A stretch of DNA of 64,000 bases. Source: Cryoendolithus antarcticus. Taxonomy: Eukaryota; Ascomycota; Dothideomycetes; Cladosporiales; Cladosporiaceae. Position numbers and translations under genes: made by a program. The first letter of the stretch is position 1. Each line of letters opens with the position of its first letter. The stretch lies in assembly GCA_002077065.1 (NCBI GenBank), contig NAJO01000014.1:744001-808000 (forward strand). The letters run 5' to 3'. Below the pieces are notes generated by a model. It searched no databases. It was given only the letters and a program-made list of their open reading frames with translations, and was not told the DNA's origin. Positions 51,523-61,595 of this stretch are shown here, one piece after another.

Positions 51523-52641
51523 ATGCCAGACTCCCGCCTCGAAGCGTTCTTCGCCAGCGAACGAAAGTACAATGCCGAGCGAAAGAATGCCCTCACCAAG
51601 GAAAGCCTCGCCGATATCCCTATTGCCTACGCCAGCTGCTCCATAGGCTGCAAAGCCTCGCACACTCTACCAAAGAAGCTGGATGCTATCGCTAAGGCAG
51701 GTTTCACGGCTATCGAGCTGTCTATGCCAGACCTGCTAGAGTTTGCCAACCAGATCAGAGACGAAGGGAAGCGAGAAGTTGGACCTTACGACTTCGACGA
51801 GCTCGGCAGGGCCGCCACGGAAGTGAAGAAGCTTTGCGATTCTCACAACCTCAAAATACTTGTCCTGCAACCCTTCGCGAACTTTGAAGGTTGGCCCGAA
51901 GGCTCACCTGAACGAGAAGACGCTTTCACTCGCCTTCGAGGTTGGATCAGGATCATGCAGGCTGCTGGCACGGACATGCTGCAAGTTGGCTCCTCTGACT
52001 CGCCCGCAGAGAAGATTGGCACAGATCGGAGCAGATTCGTAAAAGACTTACAGGAGCTCACTGACATTCTAGCCGAGAAGGGTTTGCGTGTCGCGTATGA
52101 GAACTGGTGCTGGAGTACTCACGCGCCTGATTGGAAGGATGTGTGGGACATCTGTCAGAAAGTCAATCGACCCAATTTCGGACTCTGTCTTGACACCTTC
52201 CAGTCTGCTGGTGGGGAGTGGGGTGATCCGACGACAGCTAGTGGCATGGTCGAAGATGGTCGCAGTCCGGAGCAAGTCACGGCTGATTGGCAAGCGTCGT
52301 GCAAGAAGCTGGCTTCTACTATACCCGCTGAGAAGATCTTCTTCCTGCAGATCTCGGACGCATATAAGCCCAACTCGCCTTTCTCGAAGGACGTTGATGA
52401 GAGTGGATTGCGGCCGAGAGGGAGGTGGAGTCATGACTCTAGGCCACTGCCTTTCAAGGGGTATCTGCCTACTGTGGACTTTGCGAAGGCTGTCTTGGGG
52501 ACAGGATTCAGAGGGCACTTTAGCTACGAGATCTTTGATGGAGGGTCGGATGGGGAGGGGATCGAGTATGAGATGGAGGAGTTCGCGAGGGAGGCGATGG
52601 AGTGTCAGAAGAAGTTGCTTGAGGCGTGTGTTGATAGTTGA
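51523..52641 (+). CDS. Sugar-phosphate isomerase/epimerase-type TIM-barrel enzyme (3-dehydroshikimate dehydratase-like)
   Basis: A single-exon frame of 372 residues has the xylose-isomerase-like TIM-barrel fold. Members include hydroxypyruvate isomerases and the fungal 3-dehydroshikimate dehydratase of quinate catabolism. Seen features are IPIAYASCSIGCKASHTLP, then LDAIAKAGFTAIELSMPDLL (strand-helix 1, with a likely metal-region Glu). Next come LKILVLQPFANFEGWP, GTDMLQVGSSDSP, VAYENWCWSTHAPDW (metal-binding Glu) and FGLCLDTFQSAGG (Asp). IFFLQISDAYKP and FSYEIFDGG supply further metal ligands. The ATG at 51523 starts just before the domain. No quinate or shikimate genes are next to it, so the true substrate is open. 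It may equally be an uncharacterised sugar epimerase. Confidence 0.75.
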   Translation: MPDSRLEAFFASERKYNAERKNALTKESLADIPIAYASCSIGCKASHTLPKKLDAIAKAGFTAIELSMPDLLEFANQIRDEGKREVGPYDFDELGRAATEVKKLCDSHNLKILVLQPFANFEGWPEGSPEREDAFTRLRGWIRIMQAAGTDMLQVGSSDSPAEKIGTDRSRFVKDLQELTDILAEKGLRVAYENWCWSTHAPDWKDVWDICQKVNRPNFGLCLDTFQSAGGEWGDPTTASGMVEDGRSPEQVTADWQASCKKLASTIPAEKIFFLQISDAYKPNSPFSKDVDESGLRPRGRWSHDSRPLPFKGYLPTVDFAKAVLGTGFRGHFSYEIFDGGSDGEGIEYEMEEFAREAMECQKKLLEACVDS

Positions 52642-53142
52642 GTACAGGATCTACTCCTGGTGTTCTGTCTTGCTTGCGTAGCTTCTACTGGCAGGGTAGT
52701 TGCGGCCATGCGTTGTGACTTACCGACCGCTCTCAGTAAAATTGCCTTGTCGTTCAATTGTAATCTATAAGGAACCAAATCTCCACTCGCTTTACAAGTT
52801 CTCTGACACGTGCTGATGTGTGACATGTGTCGCGCAGGAGCCCGGCCTTGGCGTTTCGGAACGCCGGGCGCAGAACGGCTGTTGGGTAGCACGTTCCGTC
52901 ATACCCAAGTGGGCTGTGAAGCACACACATTTCGATTTCCCTCACACAATTTACCGCACCATCTCGCCTTTCCTGTATCAGTGAACCCCAGCCTTCAGCT
53001 CGCGTCTACTTGAAGTCGACAACACAACTCAGCGAAAGTGCAAGGAATACAATCACTGCGCGCATCCCACCAAGTCCAACGCGTCTCGCGCCACCACGAC
53101 CCCCTTTCACATCCACATCAGCACACGCAGGCCACCGCAATC
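52642..53142. other. Intergenic, TIM-barrel gene to eIF3j
   Basis: These 501 bases include a CA/CT-rich leader before the eIF3j start. No other gene is seen. Confidence 0.4.
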
Positions 53143-54046
53143 ATGGCGCCTTCGAAAGCAAATAGCAGCTGGGATGACGAAGAGAGCGATAGCACCGCCC
53201 CGTCCTCCCCCATCGCTGCGCCCGTAGTGGTCGCCCCGCGTCGCAGCAAATTCGATGACGAAGAAGACGACGATGATGTCCTAGACTCCTGGGATGCGGC
53301 TGAAGATTCGGAAGTCGAGCGAGAGAAGACAAAGAAAGCCGCAGAAGCAAAAGCGAAAGCCGATGCTGCCGCGCAAGCCTTGAAGAAGTCCAAGGGCCAG
53401 CGTCTCGAGGAGATTCGGGAGAAGAACATGCGGAGGAAGCTTGAACAGGAGATGGAGGCTGAGGTTGAGGAGTCCGAGGATGAAGGAGAGCGGAGACGAA
53501 GGATGAGGGAGGAGGAGAAGCTGGCGGATCTGGCGAACGCGGAGGACTTGCTTGGGATGGCTAATGGGAATAAGAAGACGGCTGGGCCGAAAGTCATCAC
53601 GATACAGGAGGGTAGCGATCCATCGAGTGCGATCGATCTGAGCAGTCTTAAGCTGTTCGACCCGCAGACTGCGGGTGGATTTACCAAGTTGAAGGAGACG
53701 ATGGTGCCGCTTCTGGCGGGCAACAACGCGAAGAAGGCGCAGTACCCGATTTTCATGCAGGACTTCACGAAGCAGTTGGTCAAGGATCTGAATAGCGATC
53801 AGATCAAGAAGATTGCGACAATCCTGTCAACGATGAGCAACGAGAAGATGAAGGAGGAGAAGGCGGCTGATAAGGGCGCGAAGAAGACGAAGGCGGCGAA
53901 GACGAAGCCTGTCATGGCTGCTAGCAGGAATGTGGCTCATATGGCGGATACGACTGCTTATGATGATGATCTCGGAGAGTGAGTTGTCTTGATTTTGCGT
54001 GTTGTTGGGAGTGTTACTGACAGATCACAGTGACGACTTCATGTGA
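53143..54046 (+). CDS. HCR1: eIF3 subunit J
   Basis: This 283-residue protein is eIF3j (yeast Hcr1), which binds the 40S decoding centre and assists initiation and ribosome recycling. Two exons, 53143-53978 and 54031-54046, flank a 52-nt intron (GTGAGT to TCACAG). The last exon adds only DDFM plus the stop, completing the acidic C-terminal end DDLGDDDFM that typifies the family. The N-terminus is MAPSKANSSWDDEES, with an acidic WDD motif used by eIF3j to reach eIF3b (known in yeast and human). A long Lys/Glu/Ala helix, about residues 60-140, and a helical core around SSLKLFDPQTAGGFTKLKET follow. Unspliced reading would end in LGE and lose the acidic tip, so the intron is well supported. Confidence 0.9.
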
Positions 54047-55040
54047 GTACGCTTCACAGTGATGCATTTCTGACCCCACGGGGCCTGCGTGATTACACAG
54101 GATTTGCGCGGAGCAAGATGGCATTCACTCGCGCTGATTTCTGCTTCTGGGACCGCACTGCGAGGGAGAAAAGTGTGATCGATGGGGCGACACAATTGAG
54201 ATAGAGTCGCAAGGTTCCTCACGGCAGTTCTCCTACATTGGTATCTGCTTCTGTTGATTCCCACGGCCTTGCCATAGATATTTGCTGGACCTTTCCAAGT
54301 GCATTACAGACTATTCCAACTCCCACATCCTCACCTCACAATGTTGGCCGTGCTCAAATAGCCACGCGCGGGTGAATCTCGCAAAGATCTAGCCAAGCCC
54401 ATCGACTCTCCACTCCCCACCTGCATGTCACAGCCGCATTGGGTGCAGATCTAGTGGAGCTGCAGCGATCAGCACAGTTGACTGAACGGCTGGTCTATGC
54501 CTCTGTTGCGATGGACATGAGATTCCACTTCCAACGTGCTTCGTTCACCTGACTCGATCCACCTCATATCCGTGATAGCAACGTCCCTGCAATCTCGTGC
54601 GGAGGGCGTTCGGAAGTGACGAGCAATCTCGCCACGCTCTGTCTGAAGTGGCTTGGCGGCGATAGCGCGGTTGCTGTGCAGGTGAGCACAGACGCCTTCG
54701 ACGTTTCTTGCCGGCCACGCATACAGTACAAAGATACAGTCCACCGCCGTTGCCCGCCTCTTCGTGACCACTTTCGCACCAATACCCACAACACAAGCAA
54801 CAACTCATCAGACCTCCACGACAACTCAAGCTTGCCATTGATACTCTGCCAACACCGTGAACGCGCAAGGTGAGTCAAGGCGATTGCTTTCACAAGCTTG
54901 CCAGTCAATGGCCGCCATCCATGCATGAGCTTCCCTTCCCGCGGATTTTTGGTAGCTGACGCGGCCGCTTGCCACTGTAGATTCATATCATTACCTCACA
55001 CTCACCCTCTTCAAACCCATCACCACCAAACGCCATCAAT
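54047..55040. other. Intergenic, upstream of the GPI-protein gene
   Basis: This is the longest gap in the 3' half (994 bases). It includes an intron-like segment at 54870-54980 and CA/CT-rich leader sequence. No gene is seen. Confidence 0.4.
54870..54980 (+). other. Candidate 5' UTR intron of the GPI-protein gene
   Basis: AAG|GTGAGT at the 5' end, GCTGAC at 54955-54960 and CACTGTAG at the 3' end form a good fungal intron of 111 nt. It ends 60 bases before the ATG at 55041. Seen in sequence; its use is unverified. Confidence 0.45.
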
Positions 55041-55786
55041 ATGTACACCTCCGCCACCCTCCTCGCCGTCGCGGCTTTCGCAACCTCTACCTTCGCCCAG
55101 AGCACCGAGAACACCACCGGCACGAGCCTCACCATCAACACTGGCAGCGTCGACTCCGTCGTGCGTCAGTCATGGTGTCTCGCGCAGACGAACTCCTGCC
55201 CCATACTGTGCGGCGGCCAAGCATCGCCAAACACGTGTGACCCGGTAAGTGAAGAGCATTGCCAGGACACAGACCAGAAAATGAGCCACGTACTGACAAT
55301 CCCGCGCAGACCACCCTCCAGTACAGCTGCACCTGCACCAACGGCAACATGCCCAACATCTCCAACTACGATCAGACAGTCCCCTCCTTCATCTGCACCG
55401 AGTACATCAAGGAGTGTGTCGCCTCGCACCCAAATGACCTGCAAGGCATCACCAACTGCCGCTCCATCGTCTGCGGCAAGGCCAACGTCTCCGCTCTCGC
55501 GCTCGGTGGTGACGGCTCCTCCTCGTCCTCCGGCAGCAGCGGCATGGCGTCCATGACCTCTATGGCCAGCGGATCCGCCAGCAGCGCCGCCGCGTCCGCT
55601 ACTTCGGGTGCGTCCTCGGCTGCGTCGTCAGCTTCGAGCGCTGCCTCCAGCGTCGCTGGGTCTGCTAGCAGTGCCGCTGCGTCTGCTACGTCGTCTGCGA
55701 GCGCTGCGCTCATGAACGTCGCTGCTGACTACGGCACTGGCGTCTTGGCTGCTGCGTTCCTCGCTGTCTTCGGCCTTGCTTTGTAA
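55041..55786 (+). CDS. Secreted GPI-anchored Cys-rich protein with Ser/Ala stalk
   Basis: This encodes a small cell-surface protein of 226 residues. Two exons, 55041-55244 and 55310-55786, join over a 65-nt intron (GTAAGT to CGCGCAG) that links NTCDP to TTLQYSC. A signal peptide (MYTSATLLAVAAFATSTFA) is clear. The ectodomain, to about residue 130, has ten cysteines, two in the close pair SCTCTNG. It resembles fungal surface proteins of the DUF7707 type, an assignment from memory that I could not check. A Ser/Ala/Gly-rich stalk, about residues 140-200, is a likely O-glycosylated spacer. The C-terminal hydrophobic stretch GVLAAAFLAVFGLAL fits a GPI-anchor signal. The role is likely in the cell wall; nothing shows an effector function. 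Confidence 0.8.
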
Positions 55787-56512
55787 GCGGCTAAAGTCAG
55801 CATGGAGGGTAGTAAGAAGGGACAGAACAAAGGACATCACTCAGCGGCATCGACAGCGTAGTTTTGCGTGGAGTTGTGGGATGCGGACATCCATGAGATT
55901 ACGAACGAAGCAGAGCTTGGAGAACGAGATACTTTTTGTGCATGGCTAGCCCCGTCGTTGTGGCGTTGGATGTTAGCTGGCTGGAGGTAGTCGAGAGTGC
56001 TGAGCACTGTAATGGAATGATGTGAAGTTGACTTTGCCTTTCCTTGCCATGCAAGGCTGTTGAACTATCTCGTTGATATGCAAGGCTGTCGGTTGATTGG
56101 GTTTGACCGTAGCTCGTTTGCGCCATCCACGACGGTGGTGTGGTATTGATGAAGCCGGAAATGGTCGACGATTACGTGCTATACTACGGAGAGCTTCAAG
56201 ATGACATTACATATGTCGTACGAGATGCCACTGATGCTGGCAATTTCTGAATCGTCCACAGATGCGCGATCTATCTTTTGTCGTCGCCGACATTGCTACG
56301 TTGGCCTGAGGCATCCAGGCTCAACGTGACGCGCGATGAGCTCCGCCTAGAAGCACAGCAACTCAAGCTCGACACCACAGCACTGCCAAACAACATTGCT
56401 CGGCGTTGACTTCTCATCGAACACCACTTCCCGACTGATCGACTTCTTCTTCACACTACAACGATCCACCGTTAGTTCATTCAACAATTGCATCGCTCAA
56501 CACTCCGCCACC
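55787..56512. other. Intergenic, GPI-protein gene to PRE4
   Basis: These 726 bases lie between same-strand genes and show no additional gene. The PRE4 leader is C- and A-rich. Confidence 0.4.
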
Positions 56513-57406
56513 ATGAACCACCTCCCCCAAGCCTGGGGCCGAGTATGCTCCCTTCCCCACCTATCCTCCCCTTCAATCCCCCAACTAATGCTCTCCCAGC
56601 CCAGAGACGATGTCTACGGCCAATACAACTCCGCCTACCTCCCCTCCTCCCATCACGGCCCCACAACGCACACCCAATCCCCCATCGTAACAGGCACCTC
56701 CGTCATAGCCCTAAAATACAGCACCGGCATCGTCATCGCAGCTGACAACCTCGCCTCCTACGGCTCCCTCGCACGCTTCACAGACGTCCACCGCCTCAAG
56801 CCCTTCAACCGCAAAGCGATTGTAGGCTTCGGGGGCGATGTGTCAGACATGCAGTACTTGACGAGACTACTGAAGCGCCTGGATACGCAGGAGAACTACG
56901 CGGATGGGGATGTGGCGGAGGTTGATAGCGATGGGGATGAGGTTGAGGGGGAGGAGAAACCACATATGAGCGCGAAGAACTTGCATGCTTATTTGAGTAA
57001 GGTGTTGTACAAGAGGCGGACGGATTTCAATCCGTTGTGGAATGCGTTGTTGGTGGCTGGGCTGGATGAGGAGGACAAGCCCTTCCTCGCTTTCGCCGAT
57101 CTCCTCGGTACTACATACTCCTCCCCCTCCCTCGCCACAGGCTTCGGCGCGCATCTAGCACAGCCGATCCTGAGACGCGTGGTGCCCGATGAGAAGGCAT
57201 CAGAGAAGCTGAGCAGAGAGGACGCGGTGAAAGCTGTGCGGGAGTGCATGAAAGTGCTGTTCTACAGGGACGCGAGGAGTATGAACGAGTACAGCATTGC
57301 GGTTGTGGATCGCGAGGGGATGAAGTTGAAGGAGAGTGAGAAGTTGGAGGGGCAGAGCTGGGCGTTTGCAGAGGGGATCAAGGGATATGGGACGCAGACT
57401 GTTTGA
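56513..57406 (+). CDS. PRE4: Proteasome subunit beta type-7 (Pre4/PSMB4)
   Basis: This is the non-catalytic beta-7 subunit of the 20S proteasome. Two exons, 56513-56542 and 56600-57406, give 278 residues. The intron 56543-56599 (57 nt, GTATGC, CTAAT, CTCCCAG) is stop-free and divisible by three. Removing it joins NHLPQAWGR to PRDDVYGQYNS, the usual start. The mature region begins HTQSPIVTGTSVIALKYST, with the family signature AADNLASYGSLARF. Typical blocks are FNPLWNALLVAGL, LLGTTYSSPSLATGFGAH and FYRDARSMNEYS, and the end reads GIKGYGTQTV. A 30-residue acidic insert sits near residue 140 (DGDVAEVDSDGDEVEGEE). An ATG further upstream at 56396 is in frame, but the PRE4 start fits better. Confidence 0.93.
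   Translation: MNHLPQAWGRVCSLPHLSSPSIPQLMLSQPRDDVYGQYNSAYLPSSHHGPTTHTQSPIVTGTSVIALKYSTGIVIAADNLASYGSLARFTDVHRLKPFNRKAIVGFGGDVSDMQYLTRLLKRLDTQENYADGDVAEVDSDGDEVEGEEKPHMSAKNLHAYLSKVLYKRRTDFNPLWNALLVAGLDEEDKPFLAFADLLGTTYSSPSLATGFGAHLAQPILRRVVPDEKASEKLSREDAVKAVRECMKVLFYRDARSMNEYSIAVVDREGMKLKESEKLEGQSWAFAEGIKGYGTQTV
56543..56599 (+). other. Stop-free 57-nt intron in PRE4
   Basis: Donor GTATGC, branch AACTAAT and acceptor CTCCCAG are present. Being 19 codons with no stop, it can be mistaken for exon. Retained translation would put an unusual Pro/Ser-rich insert in the propeptide. Confidence 0.75.
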
Positions 57407-57653
57407 GCCATGTTTACAGCAGGAACGAGGAGACGAGCAGCATGCTGGCATTGATGGCTGGGAGCCAACGGCTCAATGGCTATGAGCGGCGATGGAGGCT
57501 GCGCTTATGCAAGTCATACAAGCGTGCTATACAACTGTGCTGGTATGTACTAGTATACAAATGCCCCGGACGAACGAGTGCTATGCGTCTCCTATCCTAG
57601 CACTCTCCAGAGACAATCAGCACGTGGCTCATCACCCTAACGGTCCGCGAATG

Positions 57654-60600
57654 CTACTCGCTAGACCGTGAGTGACGAGACCTACGTTTGACCACACTCT
57701 CAGCGGCACTCGCTTGGAGCTCCGCCGATTCTTGACGCTGCGAAGATTTGCGTGCCTTCTTCGCTCTTGACCTGCGTTTGTTTTTCTCCTTCTTTCCACC
57801 AGCCTGTACAACCGCATCATCACTGTCAATCTGTGCGCCACTAGCAGCCTCCGCTGCAGCAGCGACAGCAAACTTCTGCTCCGTCGGGTCGTCAATGATC
57901 ATCTCCCCAAGTCTCGCCTGCTCCATTTCTTCCTCGGTGGCAGGCCGCTTCTTCCCCGTGATAATGTCCCAGACGAAACCTTCGCGCATCCACATCCACC
58001 GCAGACAAGCCCTGAGTTCTTTGTCCAAGGGAAGCACTCTTTGCCATTCGGGCTCGAAATTCTCGGTCTCGGCATCCGCGCCGTTGAAATCTGTTGCTAC
58101 GCCTCGAAGCACATCTCGACAGAAGATCCGCCAGGAGTCAAGCGCATAGTGACCACACCCCGGCAGATGGGCAATCTCAACCAGACCCTCAATGAGCTCG
58201 GAGTCTGTTTCGATCACATCTGCAGGCTTGTACTCCTTCCCATCATTCCGATTGGGATAATGCAGCTTTCTGTACCGCACCCCTTTCACCGGCGGGAATT
58301 CCACCCAGGTCTTCGCCAGCCCCAGAATAGTCTTAGTGCGATTATTCGCAAGCCCAAGACGCTCGATGCGGTTGAACAGCTCGCTTGCATCGATTGCGGC
58401 GAGGGCTTCAGGGGCGGGGTAGTCTTCCTTCAACGCCCAGAACACTGGCGCGGCGGTGCGACCGTTGGTCAAATTCAGGAAGATTACGGCGACTAGCAGC
58501 CAGAAGGGCTCGGTCCAGAGCTTGTCTTGGATGAGGCCGAAGTACTTCTCGGTGATGGGCGGGACGGGGCAGGCTGATGTGCCGGCCGGGACGCGGCGTT
58601 TCTTGGTTGTGGAGGAGGTTTGAGGAATGGATGAAGCTTTGTCGCCTGGTTGGCTGGGTGTTTCGGGCGCGGTGGCGTAGGTGCTTGCCTTTGATACATC
58701 GCTCTGAGCTTTGCGGCGAGATCTGGTGGGATATGTGGTTGCGCTAGCGGGCGTATCGTAAAGAGATGGGGAGGAGTGTGTGGCGGGGCCAGCATCTACA
58801 TCTGCATCGGCGTCAAGAATGATTTGGGTATCGATGCGCTTCTCAGCCCGCTTCCTTCTTGTAGACTTTACAGGCGTGAAGTGCTTGCTCGTAATCCCAG
58901 TCATCTTCCGCTTCTTCCTCAGTGTGGGAGACTCGACTTCTCGGTCAAATTGCTGTATGACTGCAAATGTGTCGGATCCAGCGAGTGCACTACTTTCGCT
59001 GCCCGGCACAACAGTATCTCCGGGGATGCTGTCATGAAGAGGAAGTGAAGGGCTGCCATTCAGCTGAGCCTCACCACTTGACTGCTCCGCAAGCATCGCA
59101 TTCATGGCGTCGTTCAGTAACTGTTGACTAGCCTCTTGCGATCTGTCCGGCAGGGCTTCGATCGCCGTGTCTTCCTTCGTTGTCTGCATGACGTCCGCAT
59201 CGTCCACGTCATCTGTAGACATCATGTCGCCATCTTCGGCGGTGGAGTTCAGGTCACTTGGATCGTCGGCAGGTAGGGCGTCGTCTGTTTCACTCGCGTC
59301 TGCCATATCACTAGCCTCTCCGTTATCTTCAGTGCCATCCAAACCCTCTGCAAATTCCTCAGAGCTTCCTGTTAGTTCAATCTTGTGTTCATTGCCAGCT
59401 CCCTCGTCGACCTCGTCAGCGGCGCTCTCATCGGGCTGTATCAAATCCTCGCCGCCACCGGCATCTGTCGCTAGATCCTCGATGTCCACCACGTCTTCCA
59501 CGTCTCCCAATGGCGACGTTTTTAGTATTGACACAATCGGCGAGACACATCGTGCCGGAAGAACGGCTTGCTTATGCTGCTGTGCCGGCCTTCGCTTTCG
59601 GCTGAGACCACCCAAACTGCTGTGTTCAGGGCTCTCGGTCGGCAGTGGCTCTCCTTCAAGTTGCATCTCGTGTTGAAGCTCACTAACGGGCAGAGGCCTT
59701 GTCGCATCAAAGACAGCACTTGAAACAGCTGTAATGGTCTGTTCGAGCTCCTCATCGGACTGGGGAGCCGTGACTTCCGGAGGTGGACTAGCCTCCACCA
59801 ATTCCGCTGGGCTAATCGAGTGCGCAGTAACATGTGCAAACAGTGGCACGGTACTTTGCGGCATGTCGACCATCATGGCATCGTCCTCTATGCAGGCACT
59901 ATTGACAGGTTGCCGAGCACTTGGGTCGTCCGTGGTGCCTTGAGGTCCATGGAAATGATCTTCGTCATCTTTATGTAGTGCTTTGCCTTGTGACTGTTGC
60001 TCGGCTTCGTTCGAGCGCGGATCATCATGCTCGATGGTGAGACTGTTACCCTCTGCAATAGATACCGAGTGTGAATTCAGCGGAATCGGACCAGTAAACA
60101 TTAATGCGGAGACTGGCGCACTCTGCGCGCTGTCAACAACGGCCCCGGCTGAATCATGATCATGTTCTTCATCAAATTGCGAGTCGGCAGGTTGTGATGT
60201 AGTCACAGGAAGACGCTCGGGGAAAGGTGGCCGTATGTCGTCTTCCACCTCGCGGTCGCTAGAATCACTACTGTCGTCTTCTTCATCATCATCGCTGCCG
60301 TAGCCTCCGCGATCATTGAGAAAGCTGAGCATCTCCGGAACGCGGTTTTCGTCACTAGGTCGACGCAAACGATCTGGAACGCTGGTGACCTTCGGCTCAA
60401 TTCTCATCTTTAGCGCAGAGAGGTGATTTAAATTACCTCTGCGCATCATACCGGGAAGGTTGTGCATGATGCCGCTAGGGTGCGGAGCGCGAGCTACAAC
60501 CTCAGCCTTGGAGTACGCCAATGGCTGAATGCTAGGTTCGGACTGACTTTTATTGATGGCGACCAGAGGAACAGCGTTCGTCGGCGAGGATCGACGTCGA

Positions 60601-61244
60601 ACTTGCGGGACCATCTCATGCACACTTGACGTCGGCCGTGGTTTTCGTAAGCACTTGCTGTCCAGGTGCCCACTCGATAGGCCTGAATTATGAACAATCG
60701 GAACGTTCTGGACAGGCGTTATGCTCGACACGGAGGGCGTGGTGTTGCGAGAGATATGGTTGTCCGCCGCAGCCAGGTCGTGAGCTGGCGGAGGACGATC
60801 ATGGACCCAACGCTTGATCGGCTTTCGCATCAATTGAGTGCGTGAAATGTCGCGTAGAAGCAATGCCGAGCGCGGATCCATTGCGCCACTGTTGTCGCGA
60901 CGCACTGTCTCGGCAGAAGGTCGATCGACAGGAAGCCGCATCGCGCCGACATTGGGCAATGCGGACACATCAGCATGCTGCCTCACGAGCTTGCGTCGCT
61001 GGCGCTTGCGCCTTTTTCTGCGTGCAGCTGTGTTCATGCCGCCAGGCGGCTCTCCCAGATCGAATCCAAATGTGATGGACGGTTGGCTCGATTCGACATT
61101 CTCACTATCTGCGCGCATTCGTTTTGAGGCATTTGCCTTATTGAGCAAGCTATCGTCGCTCAGCTTTCGCTTCTTCGCGTCTCGCGATCGATGATGTCGA
61201 TGCGATGTTGAGCCATCGAGGTCGTGATGCTTTCGCTTCGCCAT
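57654..61244 (-). CDS. MBD4-like HhH-GPD DNA glycosylase with long disordered N-terminus
   Basis: The C-terminal 330 residues of this 1,196-residue single-exon protein form a helix-hairpin-helix GPD DNA glycosylase like vertebrate MBD4, which removes T or U mispaired with G. The domain starts near residue 885 (PITEKYFGLIQDKLWTEPFW) and continues LLVAVIFLNLTNGRTAAPV. It then has a hairpin in EGLVEIAHLPGCGHYALDSW, with the catalytic-type Asp in ALDSWRIFCRD. There is no methyl-CpG-binding domain. The first 880 residues are Ser/Pro/Asp/Glu-rich and disordered, with basic nuclear-localisation patches near residues 20-80 (RRKRRKRQRRK). The tail is Lys/Arg-rich. A role in repairing deaminated cytosines is inferred. 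The long N-terminus is unusual and mostly acidic in the middle. It converges with PRE4. Confidence 0.8.
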   Translation of the reverse strand: MAKRKHHDLDGSTSHRHHRSRDAKKRKLSDDSLLNKANASKRMRADSENVESSQPSITFGFDLGEPPGGMNTAARRKRRKRQRRKLVRQHADVSALPNVGAMRLPVDRPSAETVRRDNSGAMDPRSALLLRDISRTQLMRKPIKRWVHDRPPPAHDLAAADNHISRNTTPSVSSITPVQNVPIVHNSGLSSGHLDSKCLRKPRPTSSVHEMVPQVRRRSSPTNAVPLVAINKSQSEPSIQPLAYSKAEVVARAPHPSGIMHNLPGMMRRGNLNHLSALKMRIEPKVTSVPDRLRRPSDENRVPEMLSFLNDRGGYGSDDDEEDDSSDSSDREVEDDIRPPFPERLPVTTSQPADSQFDEEHDHDSAGAVVDSAQSAPVSALMFTGPIPLNSHSVSIAEGNSLTIEHDDPRSNEAEQQSQGKALHKDDEDHFHGPQGTTDDPSARQPVNSACIEDDAMMVDMPQSTVPLFAHVTAHSISPAELVEASPPPEVTAPQSDEELEQTITAVSSAVFDATRPLPVSELQHEMQLEGEPLPTESPEHSSLGGLSRKRRPAQQHKQAVLPARCVSPIVSILKTSPLGDVEDVVDIEDLATDAGGGEDLIQPDESAADEVDEGAGNEHKIELTGSSEEFAEGLDGTEDNGEASDMADASETDDALPADDPSDLNSTAEDGDMMSTDDVDDADVMQTTKEDTAIEALPDRSQEASQQLLNDAMNAMLAEQSSGEAQLNGSPSLPLHDSIPGDTVVPGSESSALAGSDTFAVIQQFDREVESPTLRKKRKMTGITSKHFTPVKSTRRKRAEKRIDTQIILDADADVDAGPATHSSPSLYDTPASATTYPTRSRRKAQSDVSKASTYATAPETPSQPGDKASSIPQTSSTTKKRRVPAGTSACPVPPITEKYFGLIQDKLWTEPFWLLVAVIFLNLTNGRTAAPVFWALKEDYPAPEALAAIDASELFNRIERLGLANNRTKTILGLAKTWVEFPPVKGVRYRKLHYPNRNDGKEYKPADVIETDSELIEGLVEIAHLPGCGHYALDSWRIFCRDVLRGVATDFNGADAETENFEPEWQRVLPLDKELRACLRWMWMREGFVWDIITGKKRPATEEEMEQARLGEMIIDDPTEQKFAVAAAAEAASGAQIDSDDAVVQAGGKKEKNKRRSRAKKARKSSQRQESAELQASAAESVVKRRSRHSRSSE

Positions 61245-61595
61245 CTGTCCGGCAATTGCCTCAGGTCATACTCATATTGATACCACACCCTATCCAGAGG
61301 AAAGTTTCAACATGGCCCAAAACGCCAATAGTAGTGATAACAAGTACTGCAGTTGAAGTGAAGTCGACACAAGTGAGGTGATAGGTCACAAAGGAGAAGC
61401 TTCGAGCGGACCCCGGTCCGCCTTCCCCGATCGATATGAGTAACACTTACTTCGACAAGTCAATCGCTTCCGCACCTTCTCACTTCCTCTCGCCTGAACA
61501 AGATCTTCTCCTGTGCAGATGCCTCGTTGCCAAAGCGTTTACACACTCCTCTGTAACAAGTAACGGTCGTTTCACGTACTGCTGAGAAGCCCAGG
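61245..61595. other. Divergent promoter region, glycosylase and QNS1
   Basis: This 351-base stretch includes a 49-codon upstream frame at 61436-61585, ending 10 bases before the QNS1 ATG. No other feature is seen. Confidence 0.45.
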
